Under the pieces are notes generated by a model. It made no database searches. It was not told where the DNA came from and was given only the letters and a program-made list of their open reading frames with translations. Source: Sulfurimonas sp. (GTDB taxonomy: Bacteria > Campylobacterota > Campylobacteria > Campylobacterales > Sulfurimonadaceae). Taken from it: a DNA stretch of 12,053 bases. Shown here one piece after another: positions 1-6,032 of this stretch. The stretch spans positions 1-12,053 of the forward strand of contig JALTUB010000341.1 in NCBI GenBank assembly GCA_027047745.1, in the 5' to 3' direction. Position numbers and translations under genes: made by a program. How positions within the stretch are numbered: position 1 is the stretch's first letter; every line of letters starts with the position of its first letter.

Positions 1-1437
1 TACCAAGGTTGTTCTAGTGAGGGCTTATGTTATGAACCAAGTTCAAAAAGCTTTAAACTTAGTGTTGATAGTTCAAATCTAAACAATACTTCTTCGACTA
101 AACTAGAGAGTCTGTCTCTTGCACCAGAAAAAAAGCTTATAGTTGATAAGGTACAAGAGAAGTCAGAAACTGATACCATAGCCGATACCATTAAAAATGG
201 TAATATTTTTATCATTTTACTAACCTTTTTTGGATTTGGACTTCTTTTAGCGATGACACCTTGCGTCTTTCCTATGATTCCTATCATCTCAGGTTTGATT
301 ATCTCTCAAGGAAAAGGACTTACTACTAAAAAAGCATTTGCACTTTCTACTGTGTATGTTCTTGCTATGGCAGTTGCTTATACTATAGCTGGTGTTTTAG
401 CTGGTCTTTTTGGCTCAAACCTTCAAGCTGCTCTTCAAACTCCGTGGGTTGTTTACTCATTTGCTCTAATATTTGTAGCACTTGCATTTAGTATGTTTGG
501 TTTTTATGAGTTGAAACTTCCAGACTCTTTTGTTTCTAAGATAAGTTCAAAACAACATCGTTCAGGTTACTTAGGTGTTGCGTTTATGGGATTTTTATCT
601 GCTCTTATCGTTGGTCCATGTGTAGCAGCCCCTTTAGCTGGAGCTCTTGTGTATATCGGGGAAACTGGAGATGCACTTCTTGGAGGTATGGCTCTTTTTT
701 CTATGAGTATCGGGATGGGACTTCCTCTTATTGTTGTTGGTGTTAGTGCTGGTAAGTTTATGCCAAAACCTGGTGCATGGATGACTTTAGTATCTGCTAT
801 CTTTGGTGTTGTTATGCTTGGAGTTGCTATCTGGATGTTATCAAAGGTCTTAGACCCATCTATAATAATGATAATGTATAGTATTTTAGGTATAGGTTTT
901 GCACTATTTTTAGGTGTTTTTGAACAGAGTGGACATTTCTTTAAACGAAGTGTTGCTATGATTGTTTTTATATACTCTGTCTCTCTTTTTGTAGGCTTTT
1001 TGGCAGGTTCATCAAGTATGACTAAACCTTTGGGATTTTTAAACTCTCCTGTTATAGCTAGTAATGCTAAAGCAGAAGTAAAAGATGCAGAGTTTAAAGT
1101 TGTAAAGTCTATATCTGAATTGGACACTGTTTTAAAAGCTAACAAAGGTAAAAAAATCATGCTGGATTTTGCGGCTGATTGGTGTACTTCATGTAAAGAG
1201 TTTGATGAGATAACTTTTAAAGATGAAAAAGTAAAAGCAAAACTGAATAATTTTGTTTTGATTCGTGCTGATGTAACTGATAATGGTGCTAAAGAAAAAG
1301 CATTAAGCCAAAAGTATGGTGTTTTTGGACCTCCTGCTGTTCTGTTTTTTGATAAAGATTCAAAATTACTAAAGTCTAAGACCATTATTGGTTATGTAGA
1401 GCCTGACGAGTTTTTATCTCGTCTAAATAGATTATAG
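1..1437 (+). CDS. dsbD: Thiol:disulfide interchange protein DsbD (5' end missing)
   Basis: Inner-membrane reductase that carries electrons from cytoplasmic thioredoxin to periplasmic thiol proteins, including those maintaining apocytochrome c. The frame is open from base 1, and the visible 478 residues include all three modules. Residues 1-13 are the end of the periplasmic alpha domain, with C4 and C10 spaced like the E. coli C103/C109 pair. A membrane domain of about eight hydrophobic segments follows (roughly residues 69-345), with C88 in TPCVFP and C207 in GPCVAAP. The C-terminal thioredoxin domain carries WCTSC (C395, C398). The first internal ATG, at 253, lies inside the first membrane segment and would remove the alpha domain, so it is not the start; the true start lies upstream of the window. 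Eight bases separate the stop from the next gene, implying an operon. Family assignment is firm. Confidence 0.95.
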   Translation, partial: YQGCSSEGLCYEPSSKSFKLSVDSSNLNNTSSTKLESLSLAPEKKLIVDKVQEKSETDTIADTIKNGNIFIILLTFFGFGLLLAMTPCVFPMIPIISGLIISQGKGLTTKKAFALSTVYVLAMAVAYTIAGVLAGLFGSNLQAALQTPWVVYSFALIFVALAFSMFGFYELKLPDSFVSKISSKQHRSGYLGVAFMGFLSALIVGPCVAAPLAGALVYIGETGDALLGGMALFSMSIGMGLPLIVVGVSAGKFMPKPGAWMTLVSAIFGVVMLGVAIWMLSKVLDPSIIMIMYSILGIGFALFLGVFEQSGHFFKRSVAMIVFIYSVSLFVGFLAGSSSMTKPLGFLNSPVIASNAKAEVKDAEFKVVKSISELDTVLKANKGKKIMLDFAADWCTSCKEFDEITFKDEKVKAKLNNFVLIRADVTDNGAKEKALSQKYGVFGPPAVLFFDKDSKLLKSKTIIGYVEPDEFLSRLNRL

Positions 1438-1445
1438 AGGTTAAA

Positions 1446-1838
1446 ATGAAAAAGATATTGATAATCGTGGCTTTTTTAGCCACATCTTTGTTTGCTAGTA
1501 TGAACTGGGTTGGTGAGTTAGAAGATGCTTATGATAAAGCAGAATCAGGACATAAGATAGTGATGGTAATACTTACACAAAAACATTGTCCTGCCTGTGA
1601 GTATATGGAAAATGTAGTTTTGAAAAATGATAAAGTTATAAAGGAGTTTAACAAAAACTTTTTAGCTGTAAAATTGGATATTCATGAAGATTATGTTCCA
1701 TTAGAGTTGAAACATTTTGCTACACCTACCATCTACTTTTTAGATTCAGATGAGAAGATTTTAAAACGCATAAATGGATATGAAAATGAAAAAGATTTTA
1801 TAGATGAGTTAAAAAAAGTAAAAACTAAGTTTCAATAA
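1446..1838 (+). CDS. Exported thioredoxin-fold protein with CPAC motif
   Basis: A 130-residue protein with a Sec signal peptide (cleavage likely after A17 in SLFA), so it should act in the periplasm. The mature part is one thioredoxin-like domain: the redox motif C48-P-A-C51, a following helix, and the cis-proline loop with P94 in TPT. It starts eight bases after dsbD, with AGAGG (1436-1440) as ribosome binding site. The operon suggests it is a reduced client of DsbD, similar in logic to SoxW or other thioredoxin-like periplasmic reductants. Substrate cannot be read from sequence. CPAC differs from the CPHC of oxidising DsbA and from CGPC of cytoplasmic thioredoxin, so a reductase or isomerase role is inferred. 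Its 3' end overlaps lpxB on the opposite strand by 14 bases. Confidence 0.85.
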   Translation: MKKILIIVAFLATSLFASMNWVGELEDAYDKAESGHKIVMVILTQKHCPACEYMENVVLKNDKVIKEFNKNFLAVKLDIHEDYVPLELKHFATPTIYFLDSDEKILKRINGYENEKDFIDELKKVKTKFQ

Positions 1839-2868
1839 TCTTTGCAACATTTTTAGAACTTCCACCTTTTAGATAGGCTCTTAACTCTTTTGAGTCTTCT
1901 AAAAAACTATCTCTATTGTATTCATTGTACGCTTTTAAGAGATTTGGTACTGTTACATCATCTTGGATAAATTCAGGATGAATAGTACGACCTTTATAAT
2001 CCAAAAACATAAGATTTCCCAAACCTGCATACTCAAGTTTTACCAACAATCTTCCTATAAAATAATCAAAAGGTTTTGCGATATAACTAAGTATAAAAGG
2101 TATGCCGATAATAGATGCTTCAAGTGTAGCAGTTCCACTACAAATAAATGCAAAGTCTGCGTTTAGCAACTCTTCATGAGCATTATGTTTTATCTCAAAA
2201 TCAGATAAATCTCCATAAAGTTCTGATATTTCATCTTTTGTAAATATTTTTGGGATGATTATGATTGCCTTTGAGTTAAGCTGTTTTCTTACTTCTTTGT
2301 AGATTGGCATCAACTTACTTATCTCGCCCTTACGACTACCTGGCATAAAAACAACACTTTTAACTTCTTCATTTATCTTAGTTTTAAAAGATGTAATCTG
2401 ATCAAGAAGAGGGTGACCAACATAAGAGATAGGTGCATCTTTTGGATAATAACTACTTTCAAATGGTAATATTGAACATAGTTTATCTATGGTTTTTGCC
2501 AAAACAGGAATGCGTTTTTTCTTCCACGCCCATGCCTGAGGTAAGATATAGTAAATAATCTCTTTTTGTGGATACTTTTTTTTGATTTTTTTAGCTAGTG
2601 GAAGGTTAAATCCAGACGAGTCAATAAGTAAAATTTTATCAGCTTCTTGAGCTAAATCAACCATCTGTGCATTTAGTTTAAAGAAAAAAGGGAGTTTGCT
2701 TAAAACATCAACAAAACCCATGATAGCAAGACTTCTAAGGTCTATGATTGGATTTCCTAACTCTTTATCAAAGATACCTATAAGTTCTGTTGTTTCACTT
2801 AGTTCTTTTGTAAGTGATTTGAGGTGAACATTTGCTGAGTGTTCAAGTGCTGATGCTAAAAGCTTCAT
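1825..2868 (-). CDS. lpxB: Lipid-A-disaccharide synthase LpxB
   Basis: Glycosyltransferase family 19 enzyme that joins UDP-2,3-diacylglucosamine to lipid X, giving the lipid A disaccharide at the inner face of the cytoplasmic membrane. Visible family blocks are the start LLASALEHSANVHLK (residues 3-17), LLIDSSGFNLPLAKK (80-94), LPQAWAWKKKR (109-119), MPGSRKGEI (175-183) and CSGTATLEA (243-251), the last two in the donor-binding half. At 347 residues it is shorter than the roughly 380-residue E. coli enzyme. It looks complete: its N-terminal motif matches Campylobacterota LpxB and the C-terminal helices are present. An AGGAAG ribosome binding site lies just upstream of the ATG. It is transcribed divergently from the dihydroorotase homologue and converges on the thioredoxin gene. 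High confidence. Confidence 0.94.
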   Translation of the reverse strand: MKLLASALEHSANVHLKSLTKELSETTELIGIFDKELGNPIIDLRSLAIMGFVDVLSKLPFFFKLNAQMVDLAQEADKILLIDSSGFNLPLAKKIKKKYPQKEIIYYILPQAWAWKKKRIPVLAKTIDKLCSILPFESSYYPKDAPISYVGHPLLDQITSFKTKINEEVKSVVFMPGSRKGEISKLMPIYKEVRKQLNSKAIIIIPKIFTKDEISELYGDLSDFEIKHNAHEELLNADFAFICSGTATLEASIIGIPFILSYIAKPFDYFIGRLLVKLEYAGLGNLMFLDYKGRTIHPEFIQDDVTVPNLLKAYNEYNRDSFLEDSKELRAYLKGGSSKNVAKIIET

Positions 2869-2882
2869 GAGTCTTCCTATGC

Positions 2883-2900
2883 TATAATTGCATAATTATA
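2883..2900. promoter_or_regulatory. Overlapping divergent -10 boxes for lpxB and pyrC homologue
   Basis: The 49-bp spacer contains TATAAT on the plus strand (2883-2888), 30 bases before the dihydroorotase-like ATG, and TATAAT on the minus strand (2895-2900), 27 bases before the lpxB ATG. Together they form an inverted repeat, TATAATT-GCAT-AATTATA. No -35 element is evident, as is usual in Campylobacterota. AAGGTGG (2904-2910) is the plus-strand ribosome binding site. The promoter assignment is inferred from sequence only. Confidence 0.55.
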
Positions 2901-2917
2901 TCTAAGGTGGTCTTAAA

Positions 2918-4120
2918 ATGGTTATATCAAACGCAGTGCTTTGTGATGTGAGTGGAGAAAGAGAAGTTGATGTTCGCATTGAAAATGGGATTGTAAAAGA
3001 GATAGGAGAGGGTTTAGAAGATAAAAACTCTATAGATGCTAAAGGTATGTATCTTCTTCCATCTTTGATAGATACAAATGTACGAGTTAAAGATTCTGTA
3101 CTTAATGCTAAAAACATTAAAGCGATTGCAGATGAGGCACAAAAAGGTGGAGTAGGGCATATCGTACTAAATGCAGATAGCACTCCTGCTATTGATAATG
3201 AGATAGTTTTAGAGTTCGCTCAAAATGGAATCGTCTCTTTGGATGGTATAAAAGTTGACCTGATGTTAAACACTCTCAATGAAGAGATGACACTTAGTAA
3301 CATCGCAATTCTTTTGAAAAAAGGTGCAATAGCACCATATATGAGTACAATAGCTAAAAATGATATAGCGATAAAAATAGCTCAATATGTTCAGATGTAT
3401 AAAGTGCCACTTTTTTGTAAAGCAGAAGATAACTCTTTGATAAATGCAGGGGTAATGTTAGAAGGAGATATAAGTTCTAAACTTGGACTTGCAGGGATAC
3501 CTGAACTTAGTGAAGTTTTGCATGTTTCTCGAATGATAGAGATAGCAAGACATTTTCAGATAGAGATACTTTTCAAGTCCATAGCTTCTCCTCGCTCTAT
3601 AGAGTTGATAAGTAAGGCAAAACTTGAAGGTGTAAAAGTAAAATGTGAAGTCTCAATTCATCACCTATTAAACTCAGATGAAGCTTGTGAAAACTTTAAC
3701 ACTACAGCAAAACTTGACCCACCACTTGTATCAAAAGAGGATGTCTCTTTACTTCAAAAAGCACTTAAAAATGGTGAGATAGATATTTTAACTACACTTC
3801 ATCAACCAAGTTCACCAGTAAACAAAGAAGTAGCTTTTTATGATGCCGCTTATGGTTGTGAAGCACTTGAAGATGCACTTGCACTTTATTATACAAAGTT
3901 TGTTAAGAGTAAAAAACTAAGTATGTCTGAACTTATAAAATTAACTGTTAAAAACCCTGCAAAAGTTTTAGGCTTTGAAGCAGGGGAGATAAGCGTAGGA
4001 AGCAGAGCAAGCTTGATACTTTTTGATAAAAATGCTCAATACATTGTAGAAAATGAGCAATCACTTTATAACCATGAAGAGTTAAACGGTAAAGTAACTA
4101 AAATATTTAGCTTCTTTTAG
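2918..4120 (+). CDS. pyrC: Dihydroorotase-like protein lacking catalytic residues (non-catalytic PyrC homologue)
   Basis: A 400-residue amidohydrolase-fold protein aligning along its whole length with long-type dihydroorotases, the pyrimidine enzymes that cyclise carbamoyl aspartate. The fold blocks are recognisable: LLPSLID (residues 46-52), KAED (168-171), the CEVSIHHLL region, KLDPPL, DILTTLHQP (291-297), and the C-terminal NPAKVLGFEAGEISVGSRASL. The catalytic positions are replaced. The metal-binding HxH has become N54-V-R56. The histidine of the HxED block is K168. The H-x-x-H of the HiSH-type block is missing (ILFKSIAS). In the usual TDHAPH the aspartate is L294 and the last histidine S298. 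This matches the known non-catalytic dihydroorotase homologues that associate with aspartate transcarbamoylase (PyrB) in some bacteria. A structural or allosteric role is inferred. An active PyrC should be encoded elsewhere. Confidence 0.87.
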   Translation: MVISNAVLCDVSGEREVDVRIENGIVKEIGEGLEDKNSIDAKGMYLLPSLIDTNVRVKDSVLNAKNIKAIADEAQKGGVGHIVLNADSTPAIDNEIVLEFAQNGIVSLDGIKVDLMLNTLNEEMTLSNIAILLKKGAIAPYMSTIAKNDIAIKIAQYVQMYKVPLFCKAEDNSLINAGVMLEGDISSKLGLAGIPELSEVLHVSRMIEIARHFQIEILFKSIASPRSIELISKAKLEGVKVKCEVSIHHLLNSDEACENFNTTAKLDPPLVSKEDVSLLQKALKNGEIDILTTLHQPSSPVNKEVAFYDAAYGCEALEDALALYYTKFVKSKKLSMSELIKLTVKNPAKVLGFEAGEISVGSRASLILFDKNAQYIVENEQSLYNHEELNGKVTKIFSFF

Positions 4121-5225
4121 CGTAAAACTCTTTTTTGTACTCTGCAAATCTATCTTTTAAGATAGCCTCACGAACTTCTCTCATGAGATTTAGGTAGTAG
4201 TGTAGGTTGTGGATAGTTGCTAGACGAAAGTAAGTTATCTCTCTTGCACGAAACAGATGGTTTATGTATGCTCTTGAGTAAGTTTTACAAGTTAGACATT
4301 GGCACTCAGGGTCTATGGGAGTTTCATCTTCTTTAAATCTTGCACCTTTTATATTTATACGACCAAAAGATGTAAAAAGAGTACCATTTCTTGCGTTTCT
4401 AGTAGGCATCACGCAGTCAAACATATCTACCCCTCTCTCAATGTTTTCTATAAGGTCTTCAGGCGTTCCTACACCCATGAGATAACGAGGTTTGTCTTTT
4501 GGCATATATTGGACTGTATGTTCTACTGTGTCATACATTTCATTATTTAGCTCACCAACGCTTAAACCACCTATCGCAAAACCATCATAATCCATGGCAC
4601 AAAGCTCAGTAGCACTCTTTGTTCTAAAAGCTTTGTCTGTACCACCTTGTATGATAGCGAATATGTTCTGCTCTGTACATATACCTTTATCTTGTTGAGA
4701 ACGAAAATAATCTATAGACTCTTTTGCCCACTGCGTAGTTCTCTCGATACTAAGTTTTATGCGTTCTTGCGTAGCAGGAAGAGCAACCAAGTCATCTAAA
4801 ATCATCATGATGTCTGAACCAAGATTTGTTTGTATATCAATAACTTTTTTTGGTGTAAAGAAGTGTTTAGAACCATCAATATGTGAGCGAAACTCTATGC
4901 CATTCTCTTTTGGTTTTGAAATATCTGATAGAGAAAAAGCCTGAAAGCCACCACTATCTGTTAAAAAGCTTTTAGGATATTTTGTAAAATTATGCAGTTT
5001 GCCCATTTTTGCAACTGTTTTATCACCAGGGCGTAGATACATATGATAAGTATTTGCCAATATTATCTCAGCACCAAGAAGGTTTAAAACATCTTCAGCA
5101 TCAAGTGATTTTACACTTCCAATAGTGCCAACAGGCATAAATACTGGAGTCTTTATAGTAGAGTGGGCTGTTTTTATCGTAGCAGCACGAGCATTTTTAC
5201 TCGTGGCGTCTAGTTTGAACTCCAT
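4107..5225 (-). CDS. tgt: Queuine tRNA-ribosyltransferase (tRNA-guanine transglycosylase)
   Basis: Cytoplasmic enzyme exchanging guanine-34 of GUN-anticodon tRNAs for preQ1, the base-exchange step of queuosine synthesis. At 372 residues it matches the family length (E. coli about 375). It carries FLTDSGGFQ with D90, the general acid/base position. FAIGGLSVGE (216-225) is the substrate pocket. MFDCVMPTRNARNG follows, with D270 as the expected nucleophile. The zinc site is complete: C308-x-C310-x2-C313-x25-H339. The ATG overlaps the stop codon of the upstream YwqK-like gene by one base (TAATG), so translation is probably coupled. The 3' end overlaps the dihydroorotase homologue by 14 bases, tail to tail. 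Very high confidence. Confidence 0.97.
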   Translation of the reverse strand: MEFKLDATSKNARAATIKTAHSTIKTPVFMPVGTIGSVKSLDAEDVLNLLGAEIILANTYHMYLRPGDKTVAKMGKLHNFTKYPKSFLTDSGGFQAFSLSDISKPKENGIEFRSHIDGSKHFFTPKKVIDIQTNLGSDIMMILDDLVALPATQERIKLSIERTTQWAKESIDYFRSQQDKGICTEQNIFAIIQGGTDKAFRTKSATELCAMDYDGFAIGGLSVGELNNEMYDTVEHTVQYMPKDKPRYLMGVGTPEDLIENIERGVDMFDCVMPTRNARNGTLFTSFGRINIKGARFKEDETPIDPECQCLTCKTYSRAYINHLFRAREITYFRLATIHNLHYYLNLMREVREAILKDRFAEYKKEFYAKRS

Positions 5226-5899
5226 TAATCTCGCATCTTTTGAGGAGAGAAATCAATACTTTTTATAGTGACTTGTGAATTGTCTGTCTCTTCTACTTTT
5301 TTCATAATCTTTAATGGTCTATCCATTTTATAAAAAATCTTATTTGTTACTTTTCCATTCTCATTATACCACTTTTGTGTTCCTTCTTTATAGTTGTTTT
5401 TATAAAGCACTTGTGTATATAATTTTCCATCAGGAAAATACTCTTTTTGCATTCCCTCTTTTTTTCCATGGATATAGTTTACCACAGAGGCTAATTTTCC
5501 GTTTTTAAAGAATGATTGTTTTTCTCCTTCTCGTTTATCATTTTTGTAATGTGCAATGGCTTTTATCTTACCATTTTTATAGTAAGTGATTTCATCACCT
5601 ACTAATTTACCCATTTTATAGTTAAGTGTTTTTATAACCCAGCCTTCTTTATGATACCAAGTCATTTTTCCATCTCGTTTGTTATTTATATAGTTTACTT
5701 TATTTGCAATTTTACCTATCTGGTAATAAACCTTTTCCATACCATTTTTGATACCTTTTTTTATCTTTGTATTTGTACCATCTACATAATTGGTAACAGC
5801 TTTAAGTTCACCTGTTTTAAAGTATGTCTTAACAAGTTCTGCATTTGCTACACTGCTTAAAAGGGAGAGTGTTAGGAGTGGTGTGATATATCTTTTCAT
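5225..5899 (-). CDS. Exported YwqK-family MORN_2-repeat protein (copy 1)
   Basis: A 224-residue protein with a Sec signal peptide (cleavage likely after A20 in VANA). About six tandem repeats of 23-24 residues follow, from about residue 55 to 190, each of the form G-x4-Y/F-x2-GK-x4-V-x-Y-x4-K-x. Examples are YYKNGKIKAIAHYKNDKREG and YFPDGKLYTQVLYKNNYKEG. This is the MORN_2/YwqK pattern, predicted to make an elongated beta-sheet solenoid in the periplasm or at the cell surface. Databases often label the family 'toxin-antitoxin system YwqK antitoxin', but no toxin gene lies nearby and the protein is exported, so that label is probably misleading here. AAGGAT precedes the ATG. The gene is co-transcribed with and coupled to tgt. 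Its function is unknown. It resembles the gene at 9248-9853. Confidence 0.83.
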   Translation of the reverse strand: MKRYITPLLTLSLLSSVANAELVKTYFKTGELKAVTNYVDGTNTKIKKGIKNGMEKVYYQIGKIANKVNYINNKRDGKMTWYHKEGWVIKTLNYKMGKLVGDEITYYKNGKIKAIAHYKNDKREGEKQSFFKNGKLASVVNYIHGKKEGMQKEYFPDGKLYTQVLYKNNYKEGTQKWYNENGKVTNKIFYKMDRPLKIMKKVEETDNSQVTIKSIDFSPQKMRD

Positions 5900-5930
5900 T
5901 ATGTTTATATCCTTGAAATATTTATGTAAA

Positions 5931-5936
5931 AATATA
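5931..5936 (-). promoter_or_regulatory. Probable -10 box for ywqK-like/tgt operon
   Basis: The minus strand reads TGGTATATT, a TGn-extended -10 box (TATATT), 32 bases upstream of the copy 1 ATG. The surrounding spacer is very AT-rich and no -35 motif is evident. It is the best candidate in this spacer, judged by eye. Confidence 0.35.
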
Positions 5937-5996
5937 CCACAATATAGTACAAGTTAGGTAAACGATAAAGAGGATTTGTGAAAGTTTAAAGGAGGT

Positions 5997-6019
5997 TTAT
6001 CCCTCAAAAAGAGGGATAA
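5997..6019 (-). terminator. Hairpin terminator after the multihaem cytochrome gene
   Basis: A perfect 9-bp stem (TTATCCCTC / GAGGGATAA) with a 5-base loop lies 13 bases past the cytochrome stop codon. On the minus strand the bases after the stem are AACCTCCTTT, so the U-tract is weak. It may act as a terminator or as a 3' stability hairpin. Confidence 0.6.
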
Positions 6020-6032
6020 GAAAGTGGAAAGC

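Noticed and set aside
567..1385. 272-residue open frame on the minus strand inside dsbD
   Set aside because: Antisense shadow of a clearly conserved gene, with no family motifs and low-complexity composition.
253..1437. DsbD starting at the ATG at 253
   Set aside because: The frame is open back to base 1 and encodes the YQGC...CYEP end of the DsbD alpha domain. The ATG lies within the first membrane helix next to the conserved TPC.
2902..3183. Minus-strand open frame over the start of the dihydroorotase homologue
   Set aside because: Overlaps a conserved gene and its promoter, with no recognisable domain.
5225..5899. Toxin-antitoxin locus based on the YwqK family name
   Set aside because: The protein has a signal peptide and its neighbours are tgt and a cytochrome gene. 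No small toxin gene is present, so the antitoxin label is not supported.
5989..5995. Strong Shine-Dalgarno-like AAGGAGG on the plus strand
   Set aside because: No start codon or open frame follows at suitable distance; it overlaps the edge of the terminator hairpin.
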